Positions 18,695 through 26,376 of a stretch of 64,000 nt of DNA are shown piece by piece (within the stretch, counting starts at the first letter, position 1; each line of letters begins with the position of its first letter). The translations under genes were made by a program, and so were the position numbers. A model generated the notes under the pieces. It had not been told where the DNA came from. It was given only the letters and a program-made list of their open reading frames with translations, and made no database searches. The stretch lies in the NCBI GenBank assembly GCA_963835135.1, contig CAWIEF010000003.1:1054001-1118000 (forward strand), read 5' to 3'. This DNA is from JAVVHH01 sp963835135. GTDB lineage: Bacteria > Pseudomonadota > Alphaproteobacteria > Acetobacterales > Acetobacteraceae.

Positions 18695-18760
18695 GTAGGA
18701 TGGGCTTCAGCCCACCAAACCCTGGGTAACCGTTGCCATGATGGGCTAAAGCCCATCTAC
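18695..18760. repeat. Inverted pair of REP-like palindromes
   Basis: Two imperfect copies of a 20-22 base element in opposite orientation: GTAGGATGGGCTTCAGCCCA at 18695-18714 and its inverse ending GGGCTAAAGCCCATCTAC at 18741-18760. Each contains its own hairpin (GGGCT/AGCCC). Elements of this look (GTAGG-TGGGCTTCAGCCCA) are dispersed repeats in many bacterial genomes. Its position between the end of one gene set and the RraA gene suggests mRNA end stabilisation or attenuation. Confidence 0.8.
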
Positions 18761-18777
18761 CAGAACAGGAACGACAC

Positions 18778-19443
18778 ATGGCCAAATATGAGCTCGGTGC
18801 GATGCCGGCCGCGATCAGCCCCGAAATCATCGCCCTGCTCGAACAAACCGAAACCGCCACCGTCGGCCACTGGCGGCATTGGGGCTTCTGCGACCGACGC
18901 ATCCAACCGCTGCTCCGCCGCCGCCGCGTCGCCGGCACCGCGGTCACGCTCATGATCCCCGGCCCCGACAGCACGCTGCTGCACCACGCCCTCGGCCTGC
19001 TCCGCCCCGGCGACATCCTCGTCATCGACCGCCTCGGCGACGACCGCCATGCCTGCTGGGGCGGCGGCGTCACCGTCGCGGCCAAGGCGGCCGGCGCCAA
19101 AGCCGGCGTTGTCGACGGACCCTGCACCGACATGGAGGAGATCGAAGCCTCCGACTTCCCGATGTGGTGCCGCGGCATGGCCCCGATCACGACCCGCGTG
19201 TACGACCTCGGCGGCGCGCTGAACCGCCCCGTCAGCATCGGCGGCGCCGTCGTCATGCCCGGTGACGCCGTCCTCTGCGACGACACCGGCGTCCTCGTCC
19301 TGCCCGCGGCCGAAGCCGAAGCCGAAGCCCGGCGCGCCATCGAGACCCAGGCCCGCGGCCTCAAGACCCAAGACCGCGTCGCCGCCGGCGCCAAACTCGG
19401 CGAGATCAGCGGCGCAACGGCCAAAGTGGAGCAAGCGCAATGA
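18778..19443 (+). CDS. RraA-family protein (HMG/oxaloacetate aldolase-like)
   Basis: A 221-residue protein with the RraA / 4-hydroxy-4-methyl-2-oxoglutarate aldolase fold: PGDSTLLHHALGLLRPGDILVID, GGGVTVAAKAAGAKAGVVDGPCTD (about 95-118) and the C-terminal PGDAVLCDDTGVLVLP strand. In authentic aldolases the loop reads DGxxRD, with Arg and Asp binding pyruvate and metal. Here it is DG-PC-TD, so the Arg is Thr117 while Asp118 is kept. This argues against standard aldolase chemistry and for a changed substrate or a non-catalytic role. A ribosome site AGGA lies 7 bases before ATG. Its stop overlaps the following binding-protein start (ATGA). Confidence 0.82.
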   Translation: MAKYELGAMPAAISPEIIALLEQTETATVGHWRHWGFCDRRIQPLLRRRRVAGTAVTLMIPGPDSTLLHHALGLLRPGDILVIDRLGDDRHACWGGGVTVAAKAAGAKAGVVDGPCTDMEEIEASDFPMWCRGMAPITTRVYDLGGALNRPVSIGGAVVMPGDAVLCDDTGVLVLPAAEAEAEARRAIETQARGLKTQDRVAAGAKLGEISGATAKVEQAQ

Positions 19444-20471
19444 ACTTCGCGATCCTGACGGCGGCGCTGCTCGCCGCCACCCCCGCCCTCGCCGACACCG
19501 CGACCGTCATGGCCTACTCGGACGGCCCCTTCCAGGACAACTACACCGCCGCCGTGCTCACCCCCTACAACCAGGCCGCCGGCGCCCACCAGGCCGAGTT
19601 CCACGGCAGCGCCTCCTCGGCCACCATGCTCGGCGAACTCCGCACCCAAAAGACCAGCCCGCAAGTCGATGTCGTCATCATGGACACCACCACCGCCGCG
19701 ATCGCCTGCGCCGAAGGGCTGATCGAGAAGATCACCCCCGAGATGCTGCCCGACTTGGCCGATCTGGACCCGCAGGCCAAGGACGAGAACGGCTGCGGAC
19801 CCGCCGTCACCTTCGACCACTTCATCATCGCCTACGACACCAAGGCAGTCTCGGCACCGCCCGCCTCCCTGCTCGACCTGCAGGACCCGAAGTGGAAGGG
19901 CCGCATCGCCCTCTCCGCCCCGCCCAACATCCAGGCCCTCGCACTGACCGCCATCCTCGCCAGGGCCGAGGGCGGCGACTGGCACAAGCCCGATGCCGCC
20001 TTCAAGACCCTCGCCGCCATGGCCCCGAACGTTCAGACCTTCGACCCGCAGCCGGACGGCTACACGCTCATCCTGAACGACACCCTGGCCTTCGCCACCG
20101 GCTGGAACGCGCGCGCCCAGCTCTTCCACGACCGCTCCCAAGGCCGCATCGGCGTCATGCTGCCCTCGCAGGGCACCGTGCTGCAGCTCAACATGATCAA
20201 CCTCGTCAAGGGCGCCCCGCACCGCGCCGCCGCGCTGGCCTTCATGCGCTACGCCCTCGCGCCCGCCGCCCAGAAAGCCTTCACCGAGCGGATGTTCTAC
20301 GGCCCCACCAACACCAAGGCCGAGGTCAGCCCCGACGCCGCCGCCCGCACCAGCGCCGGCGCCGACACCAGGGCCAAGATTATCCCGGTCGACTGGAACG
20401 AGATGGTCAAGCTCCGCGACACCTGGACCCAGCGCTGGCGCCGCGAGGTCATCAGCGCCGGGGGTCGCTGA
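19440..20471 (+). CDS. ABC transporter substrate-binding protein, putrescine/iron family
   Basis: A 343-residue periplasmic binding protein with a signal peptide (residues 1-18, cleavage near ALA-DT). The pattern is that of family 1 extracellular binding proteins for polyamines, iron or similar ions: VMAYSDGPFQDNYTAAVLTPYNQ, VDVVIMDTTTAAIACAEGLIEKI, KWKGRIALSAPP and a C-terminal hinge with YGPTNTKAEV. No obvious tyrosine cluster for ferric ion is seen, so an organic ligand is more likely. It is translationally coupled upstream (ATGA) and is followed after 1 base by the ATPase gene. Confidence 0.85.
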   Translation: MNFAILTAALLAATPALADTATVMAYSDGPFQDNYTAAVLTPYNQAAGAHQAEFHGSASSATMLGELRTQKTSPQVDVVIMDTTTAAIACAEGLIEKITPEMLPDLADLDPQAKDENGCGPAVTFDHFIIAYDTKAVSAPPASLLDLQDPKWKGRIALSAPPNIQALALTAILARAEGGDWHKPDAAFKTLAAMAPNVQTFDPQPDGYTLILNDTLAFATGWNARAQLFHDRSQGRIGVMLPSQGTVLQLNMINLVKGAPHRAAALAFMRYALAPAAQKAFTERMFYGPTNTKAEVSPDAAARTSAGADTRAKIIPVDWNEMVKLRDTWTQRWRREVISAGGR

Positions 20472-20472
20472 G

Positions 20473-21519
20473 CTGTCCTACCTGCGCCTCGAACACCTCA
20501 CCCGCTCCTACGGCACGTCCGTCGCCGTCCGCGACCTCTCGCTCGACGTCGCCCGCGGATCCCTGATCGCCCTGCTCGGCCCCTCGGGATGCGGCAAGAC
20601 CACCACCCTGCGCATGGTCGCCGGGCTCGAGCGTCCGGATGGCGGCCGGGTCATGGTCGACGGGCAGGACGTCACCCGCCTGCCGCCCTACCGCCGCCGC
20701 ATGGGCGTGGTGTTCCAATCCTACGCGCTGTTCCCGCATCTCTCGGTGCTGGCCAATGTCGGCTTCGGCCTGCGGATGCAGGGCGTCAGGGGCGCCGACC
20801 GCCGCCGCCGCGCCGCCGCCGCGCTCGACATGGTCGGCCTCGGCGCCCACGCTGCCAAACGCCCCGCCCAGCTCTCCGGCGGCCAGCAGCAGCGCGTGGC
20901 AGTCGCCCGCGCGCTCGCCATCGAGCCTGACGTGCTGCTGCTCGACGAACCCCTCTCCGCGCTGGACGCCAAGTTGCGCGAAGAACTCCGGGTCGAGATG
21001 CGCGCTCTCCAGCGCCGCGTCGGCGCCACCGCCGTCTTCGTCACCCACGACCAAGCCGAAGCCCTGGCCATGTCCGACCTCGTCGCCGTCATGCATGACG
21101 GGGTCGTCGCCCAGCTCGGCGCCCCCGAGGAGGTCTTCGAGCGCCCCGCCACCCCCTTCGTCGCCGAGTTCGTCGGCCGCAGCGCCCGCCTGACCGGCCC
21201 CGCCGAACCCGGCGGCTTCCGCGCCGGCCCCACCCTCCTGCGCGCCGCCGCCGCCCCCGCCACCGGCCCGGTGCGCGCCTTCATCCGCCCCCACCGCATC
21301 CACCTCCTCGACCCCGCTGCCGCCGCCGACAACGTCCTGACCGGCACCGTTGCCGCAATCGACTACACCGGCGAAACCGTCCAGATCGTCGTGCAAACCG
21401 GGTCGGGCCGCGTCCCGGTCGACGTCCCCGCCACCCACGACTCTTGGCGCGGCCTCCAGCCCGGCGCCGCCATCCGCGTCGGCTGGGCCGCCGCCGACAC
21501 GCTCTGCTTCGCCGCATGA
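20473..21519 (+). CDS. ABC transporter ATP-binding protein, PotA-like (probable CTG start)
   Basis: A 348-residue ATPase with all motor motifs: Walker A GPSGCGKTT, Q-loop VVFQSYALFPH, signature LSGGQQQRVAVARAL, Walker B VLLLDEPLSALD and switch His in VTHDQAEA, followed by a C-terminal TOBE-type regulatory domain (about 280-345). The first ATG of the frame (20614) lies behind Walker A and cannot be the start. No ATG, GTG or TTG occurs between the upstream stop and Walker A; CTG at 20473 gives the natural beginning (M)SYLRLEHLTRSYG, one base after the preceding stop, with a G-rich stretch about 9 bases upstream. The stop overlaps the next permease by ATGA. Confidence 0.85.
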   Translation: MSYLRLEHLTRSYGTSVAVRDLSLDVARGSLIALLGPSGCGKTTTLRMVAGLERPDGGRVMVDGQDVTRLPPYRRRMGVVFQSYALFPHLSVLANVGFGLRMQGVRGADRRRRAAAALDMVGLGAHAAKRPAQLSGGQQQRVAVARALAIEPDVLLLDEPLSALDAKLREELRVEMRALQRRVGATAVFVTHDQAEALAMSDLVAVMHDGVVAQLGAPEEVFERPATPFVAEFVGRSARLTGPAEPGGFRAGPTLLRAAAAPATGPVRAFIRPHRIHLLDPAAAADNVLTGTVAAIDYTGETVQIVVQTGSGRVPVDVPATHDSWRGLQPGAAIRVGWAAADTLCFAA

Positions 21520-22349
21520 AGCGGCGCACCGGCCTCCTGCTCTGCCTCCCGGCCCTCGCCCTGCTCGCGCTCGGCTTCGCCTGGCCCTTCGCCGTCCTCG
21601 TCCGCATGAGCCTCAACCGCACCGATGACGGCGGCGCGCTCCTCCCCGACCTCTCGCTCGCCAGCTACGCCAAGCTCGCCGCCGACGATTTCACCTGGGC
21701 CTTGACCGCAAACTCCCTGCGCCTCTCCGCCCTCGCCGCCACCGTCGCGCTCCTGCTGGGCTACCCCATGGCGCTCGTCCTGTTCCGCTCCCGCAGCCGC
21801 TTCCGCGGCGTCCTCGCCGTCGCCGCCGTCGCGCCCCTGCTCGTCTCCGGCACCGCCCGCGTGATCGGCTGGCTCGCCATCCTCGGCGACGGCGGCCTCG
21901 TCAACGGCCTGATCGCCGCCGCCGGGCTGCCCCGCCTGGCCCTGATCAACAACTGGACCGGCGTCCAGATCGGCCTCACCGAAAGCGTCATGCCCTACAC
22001 CGTCCTCGCGCTCCTCGCCGGCTTCGGACGCCTCGACCGTCGCCTCGAAGAAGCCGCCGCCACCCTCGGCGCCCGCCCGCTCGTCACGTTCTGGGCGGTC
22101 ACCTTGCCGCTGACCCTTCCCGCCGTGATCGGCGCTTGGCTGCTCGCCTTCCTGCTCGGCGTCTCCGCTTTCATCACCCCCAAGCTGATGGGCGGCGGCC
22201 GCGTCTTTGTGCTCGCAACCGAGATCTACGACGCCGCCATGCAGACCCTCGACTGGCCCGCCGCCGCCGCCCTCTCCGTCTACGTCCTCGTCATGCTCGC
22301 CGTCATCCTGCTCGCCCAGGCCGCCCTCTCCCGCCGAATGGCCGCATGA
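21516..22349 (+). CDS. ABC transporter permease, PotB-like
   Basis: A 277-residue inner-membrane permease with six predicted helices. The family pattern is an N-terminal helix with PFAVLVRMSLN, then ANSLRLSALAATVALLLGYPMALVL and the coupling loop RRLEEAAATLGARPLVTFWAVTLPLTLPAV, with FITPKLMGGG close to the C-terminus. The ATG at 21516 overlaps the ATPase stop (ATGA) and its own stop overlaps the next permease start in the same way. It is part of a complete binding-protein / ATPase / two-permease transporter of the polyamine-iron type. Confidence 0.9.
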   Translation: MKRRTGLLLCLPALALLALGFAWPFAVLVRMSLNRTDDGGALLPDLSLASYAKLAADDFTWALTANSLRLSALAATVALLLGYPMALVLFRSRSRFRGVLAVAAVAPLLVSGTARVIGWLAILGDGGLVNGLIAAAGLPRLALINNWTGVQIGLTESVMPYTVLALLAGFGRLDRRLEEAAATLGARPLVTFWAVTLPLTLPAVIGAWLLAFLLGVSAFITPKLMGGGRVFVLATEIYDAAMQTLDWPAAAALSVYVLVMLAVILLAQAALSRRMAA

Positions 22350-23119
22350 GGATCACCTCCATCCTGGCCACCCTCGGCTACGGTTTCCTCCTCGCGCCGC
22401 TCGCCGTCGTCACGCTCCTGAGCTTTTCCGCCGGCCCCTATCTGACCTTTCCGCCCCCCGGCCTCTCGCTGCGATGGTATGCCGCCCTGCTGGCCAGCAA
22501 GCCCATCCTCGACGCCGCCGGCGCCAGCCTCCTCCTCGCCCTGCTCGTCACCGCCATCGCCGTGCTCACCGGCTTCCCCGCCGCGCTCGCCATCGCCCGC
22601 GGCCTCGTCCCGGCCTGGGTCGCCGGCCTGCTCGCCCTCCCGCTCCTGCTCCCCACCCTCGTGATCGGCCTCGCCCTCCTGATGGTCCTGCAGCCGCTCG
22701 GCCTCCTGGCGACCTGGCCCGGCCTCGCCCTCGGACACCTCATGGTCGTGCTCCCCTTCGTCGTCCGCCTGCTCACCACCGCCTTCGCCAGCCTCCCCCC
22801 AGACCTCGAGGACGCCGCCGCCACGCTCGGAGCCCGGCCGCTGCACGCCTTCCTCCTCGTCACCCTCCCCCTCGCCGCCCCCGGCGCCATCGCCGCCGCC
22901 ACCCTCTCCGCCCTGCTCAGCTTCGACGAGACCGTCATCAGCCTCTTCCTCGTCGGCCCCCGCTTGACCACCCTGCCCGTCACCCTGTTCCACTACGCCG
23001 AAACCCGCGTCGACCCGATGCTCGCCGCCCTCGCCGTCACCCTCATCGTCCTGACGCTCGCCATCGTCCTGCTCGTCGACCGCCTCGTCGGCCTCACCCG
23101 CGTCCTCGGCAAAGCCTAA
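22346..23119 (+). CDS. ABC transporter permease, PotC-like
   Basis: A 257-residue second permease with six helices. Typical features are FSAGPYLTFPPPGLSLRWY after the first helix, the coupling loop PPDLEDAAATLGARPLHAFLLVTLPLAAPG and LLSFDETVISLFLVGPRLTTLPVTLF, close to the PotC consensus. The ATG at 22346 overlaps the PotB-like stop. It completes the transporter begun at 19440. The following D-2-hydroxyacid dehydrogenase starts 20 bases downstream on the same strand, suggesting that the imported compound or a derivative is a 2-hydroxy or 2-keto acid. Confidence 0.9.
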   Translation: MRITSILATLGYGFLLAPLAVVTLLSFSAGPYLTFPPPGLSLRWYAALLASKPILDAAGASLLLALLVTAIAVLTGFPAALAIARGLVPAWVAGLLALPLLLPTLVIGLALLMVLQPLGLLATWPGLALGHLMVVLPFVVRLLTTAFASLPPDLEDAAATLGARPLHAFLLVTLPLAAPGAIAAATLSALLSFDETVISLFLVGPRLTTLPVTLFHYAETRVDPMLAALAVTLIVLTLAIVLLVDRLVGLTRVLGKA

Positions 23120-23139
23120 CCTCCGACTGAAGAGCTTCC

Positions 23140-24105
23140 ATGACCGAAACCATCGTCGTCCTCGACCCCATCCCCCAGGTCACCGTCGAACGCATGCGCC
23201 CCCTCGTCCCGCCCGGCATGCAACTCACCTGGGGCAACGCCCGCGACGAGGCGCACCAGCAAGCCATCATCGCCGACGCCGACTACGCCATCTCCGGCCA
23301 GATCCCGGTCCCCGGCAGCGTCCTCCGCGCCGCCAAGCATCTCCGACTGCTGCACAAATGGGGCGTCGGCGTCGACAATTTCGATCTCGACACCGCCCGC
23401 CAACTCGGCATCCCCGTCGCCCGCACCACCGGCAGCAACGCGCTCGCCGTCGCTGAATTCACCCTCGGCCTCGCCATCGCCTGCATGCGGCATGTCGCCC
23501 ACGGCCACGCCGCGCTCGCGCAAGGCGTCTGGACCGGCGGCAATTTCGGCCGCCCCAGCCTGCTCCTCTCCGGCAAGACCGTCGGCATCGTCGGCTTCGG
23601 CGCCATCGGCCAGGCCGTCGCCCGCCTGCTCGCCGGCTTCGCCTGCCCCGTCCTCTACCACCAACGCCGCCGCCTCGACCCGGCCGACGAAGCCCGCCTC
23701 GGCGCCCGCCACGTCCCCATGGACGAACTCCTCGCCCAATCCGACGTCGTCTCCCTGCACTGCCCGCTCACCCCCGAGACGGCCGGATTGATCGACCGCG
23801 CCGCGCTCGAGCGCATGAAGCCCGGCGCCGTCCTCATCAACGTCGCCCGCGGCGGCGTCGTCGTCGAAGCCGACCTCATCTGGGCCCTGCAGAACCGCAT
23901 CATCCACGCCGCCGCCATGGACGTCTTCGGCACCGAACCGCTCCCGGAGAACTCCGAACTCATCGGCATCCCCGGCCTGCTGCTCACCCCCCACATCGCC
24001 GCCCACGCCGCCGAAACTTTCGAACCCACCGTCCGCCAGATGTTCGCCAACATCGAACGCGTCTCCCGCGGCGAACCGGTTGCGCCCCAAGACGTGGTCC
24101 TGTGA
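23140..24105 (+). CDS. D-2-hydroxyacid dehydrogenase (NAD-dependent)
   Basis: A 321-residue oxidoreductase of the D-isomer 2-hydroxyacid dehydrogenase family, reducing a 2-keto acid to a D-2-hydroxyacid or the reverse. The nucleotide-binding motif is GIVGFGAIG (about residues 148-156). The catalytic Arg is in NVARGGVVVE, the Glu in FGTEPLPENS and the His in LTPHIAAHA. GAIGQAVARLLAGF and SLHCPLTPET are further marks shared with phosphoglycerate and hydroxypyruvate dehydrogenases. A ribosome site GAAGAG precedes the ATG. The stop overlaps the gamma-glutamyltransferase start by ATGA, coupling the two; the substrate is not readable. Confidence 0.9.
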   Translation: MTETIVVLDPIPQVTVERMRPLVPPGMQLTWGNARDEAHQQAIIADADYAISGQIPVPGSVLRAAKHLRLLHKWGVGVDNFDLDTARQLGIPVARTTGSNALAVAEFTLGLAIACMRHVAHGHAALAQGVWTGGNFGRPSLLLSGKTVGIVGFGAIGQAVARLLAGFACPVLYHQRRRLDPADEARLGARHVPMDELLAQSDVVSLHCPLTPETAGLIDRAALERMKPGAVLINVARGGVVVEADLIWALQNRIIHAAAMDVFGTEPLPENSELIGIPGLLLTPHIAAHAAETFEPTVRQMFANIERVSRGEPVAPQDVVL

Positions 24106-25748
24106 TGAACCGGTTCGGCTTCGCCTGCGAGAAGGGCCCCGCCACCGGCTCCAAGGGCATGGTGGTGACCAACCACCCGCTCGCCTCCGCCGCCGGCGCC
24201 CAGATCCTGCTCGCCGGCGGCAACGCCATCGACGCCGCCATCGCCGCCCTCTTCGCGCTCACGGTCGTCGAGCCCATGATGGTCGGCATCCTCGGCGGCG
24301 GCATCGCCCATCTCCGCCTCGCCGGCGGCCAGCACGTCATCGTCGACGGCCTCAGCACCGCTCCCTTGGCCGCCACCCCCGACCTCTACCGCCCCGTTTC
24401 CGACACCCTGCCCGAGTACCAGGAGACCGTCGGCCGCGAGAACCACTACGGCGTCCGCGCCGTCGCCGTGCCGGGCGCGCTCGCCGCCTGGTGCACGACG
24501 CTCGACCGCTTCGGCACCATGCCGCTGGCCGACGTGCTCCGCCCCGCCATCGCCCTGGCCAACTCAGGCTTCATCGTCACCCCCTACCTGCAAACCTGCA
24601 TCGCCGACTGCGCCGCCGACCTCGCCCGCGACCCCGAACTCGCGGCACTCCTCCTCCCCGCCACCGCCGGCTCTCGCCTGACCCGTCCCGACTACGCCGC
24701 CACCCTCCGCACCGTCGCCCAGCTCGGTGCCCACGCCCTCTACGCCGGCCCCCTCGGCATCGCGCTCACCGATTTCATGGCCACCGCCGGCGGCCTCATC
24801 GGCCCCGCCGACCTCGCCGCCTACGCCGTCAAGCACCGCACCCCGATCCGCGCCCCCTACCGCGGCTACGAGATCCTCGGCCCCCCGCCCCCCGCCTCCT
24901 CCGGCGTCCACATCGCCCAGATGCTCGGCATGCTCGAGGGCTTCGACCTCCACGCCATGGGCTTCGGCTCCCCCAATTCCATCCACCTCCTGGCCGAAGT
25001 GCTCAAATGCGCGTTCGCCGACCGCGCCGCCGTCACCGCCGACCCCGACTTCGTCGACGTTCCCGTCGAGCGCCTCGTCTCCCCCGCCTACGCCGCGACC
25101 CGGCGCGCACAGATCGACCTCGCCCGCGCCCACCCCTGGCAGGCCGCCATCGCCGCCGGCGAAAGCGCCGACACCACCCACCTCACCGTCGCCGACGGCC
25201 GCGGCAACGTCGTCAGTAGCACCCAGACCATCAACGGCCTGTTCGGCGCCCGCGTCGCCGTCCCCGGCACCGGCATGATCTGCAACAACTACATGTTCAA
25301 TTTCGATCCCCACCCCGGCCACGCTCTCTCGATCGCCCCCGGCAAGCGCGTCTTCACCTCGATGGCCCCCATGATGGTGCTCCACGACGGCCGCCTCGCT
25401 TTCGCCCTCGGCCTCCCCGGCGCCCTCCGGATCTTCCCCTCCGCCCTCCAAGCCATCGTCAACCTCGTCGACCACGGCATGTCGCTCCAACAGGCCGTCG
25501 AAGCCCCGCGCATCTTCACCCAGGGCCACGTGCTCGAGGTCGAGACCGCCCTCTTCGATCAGGTCCAGCCCGCTTTGTCCGCCCGCGGCCACCAGGTCGT
25601 CCACTCGCCCCGCATCGCCGGCGGCATGAACGCCATCGCCCTCGCCCCCGATGGCACCCTCACCGGCGCCGCCTGCTGGCGCGCCGACGGCACCCCCGTC
25701 GGCATCGGTGGCGGCCTCGCCCGCGCCGGCACCCGCTTCGTCATCTGA
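24102..25748 (+). CDS. Gamma-glutamyltransferase-family Ntn hydrolase
   Basis: A 548-residue precursor of the gamma-glutamyltransferase family, which self-cleaves into a large and a small subunit. The cleavage site and nucleophile are in DTTHLTVADGRGN (Thr358 as first residue of the small subunit). The family start (SKGMVVTNHPLASAAGAQILLAGGNAIDAAIA) and the small-subunit loop NNYMFNFDPHPGHALSIAPGKR are clear. No signal peptide is visible, so it is probably cytoplasmic, unlike periplasmic Ggt. Together with two ABC transporters and amidohydrolases it may process an imported gamma-glutamyl or amide compound; members of this family also act as cephalosporin- or other amide acylases. It ends the plus-strand block. 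Confidence 0.88.
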   Translation: MMNRFGFACEKGPATGSKGMVVTNHPLASAAGAQILLAGGNAIDAAIAALFALTVVEPMMVGILGGGIAHLRLAGGQHVIVDGLSTAPLAATPDLYRPVSDTLPEYQETVGRENHYGVRAVAVPGALAAWCTTLDRFGTMPLADVLRPAIALANSGFIVTPYLQTCIADCAADLARDPELAALLLPATAGSRLTRPDYAATLRTVAQLGAHALYAGPLGIALTDFMATAGGLIGPADLAAYAVKHRTPIRAPYRGYEILGPPPPASSGVHIAQMLGMLEGFDLHAMGFGSPNSIHLLAEVLKCAFADRAAVTADPDFVDVPVERLVSPAYAATRRAQIDLARAHPWQAAIAAGESADTTHLTVADGRGNVVSSTQTINGLFGARVAVPGTGMICNNYMFNFDPHPGHALSIAPGKRVFTSMAPMMVLHDGRLAFALGLPGALRIFPSALQAIVNLVDHGMSLQQAVEAPRIFTQGHVLEVETALFDQVQPALSARGHQVVHSPRIAGGMNAIALAPDGTLTGAACWRADGTPVGIGGGLARAGTRFVI

Positions 25749-25778
25749 CCCGGCCGCCGTACCCCGAAACGAACAACC

Positions 25779-26327
25779 CTATCGGAGCTGCCGGGCTCCC
25801 GCCGCATCGGCCGCCTCCGCGCAATGCCCCACGCCGGACGTGTCGTCGTCCGCCATCCGACAGAACAGCACGTGCGTCCCCTCGATCAGCAGCCCGGTCG
25901 TGCCCCCGCACCCGTCCACCAGGAAGTCGTCGGAGAAAGAACCGACATGCGCGACGGCAAACGTCGCGATGAAATCGTTGCCCGCGCCGCATTGCGAGTT
26001 GCTGATACTATGCGTCAACTTGGTCCTGATCGTCAGCGCCCCTGCACCAGTCTGACACCGATACGCCGTCCGGACGAAATCTCCGACCTTGTGCTGTTCG
26101 AACCGAACCGCCTCCGTCTTCCCCCGGGCCTCCACGCTCGACGGCGCCGTCCCCGCCCAGAACACGAACCCGGCCGACCCGGCGCGGCACGCTGTCGAAA
26201 CGACCCCCTCACGCGTCGCCGTCTCGTACGCCCGCCGCGCCGCCCCCTTCAGCTCCTCCGCCGACGCCCCGACCGACCCGCCCGCCATCAGCACACCGAC
26301 CATCACCAAGCAATCGACCCCCCGCAT
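25779..26327 (-). CDS. Small secreted protein of unknown function
   Basis: A 182-residue protein. The ATG at 26327 has a good site (AGAGGGA, 7 bases) and begins a Sec signal peptide (residues 1-24, cleavage near ASA-EE); the frame extends 36 bases further upstream without support. The mature part has six cysteines (for example STACRAG, AYRCQTG, SQCGAG, VDGCGG, LFCRM, GHCAEA), suggesting up to three disulphides in the periplasm or outside. I do not recognise a family or an active site. It is convergent with the gamma-glutamyltransferase and lies 49 bases upstream of nothing on its own strand except the YncE-phosphoesterase stop region; function is open. Confidence 0.6.
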   Translation of the reverse strand: MRGVDCLVMVGVLMAGGSVGASAEELKGAARRAYETATREGVVSTACRAGSAGFVFWAGTAPSSVEARGKTEAVRFEQHKVGDFVRTAYRCQTGAGALTIRTKLTHSISNSQCGAGNDFIATFAVAHVGSFSDDFLVDGCGGTTGLLIEGTHVLFCRMADDDTSGVGHCAEAADAAGARQLR

Positions 26328-26376
26328 CACACGTTCCCTCTGTGAGTGCGGGCCCATTATCACGGCGTCGTGGTGA

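Noticed and set aside
17244..20222. A 992-codon open frame on the minus strand, opposite two amidohydrolase-block genes
   Set aside because: It is the antisense of strongly recognisable plus-strand genes, its composition is Gly/Val/Asp/Ala-rich without domains, and long antisense frames are expected at this GC content.
20614..21519. ATG 20614 as the start of the ABC ATPase
   Set aside because: It would delete Walker A, although all other ATPase motifs are intact and the upstream frame encodes a perfect N-terminal domain.
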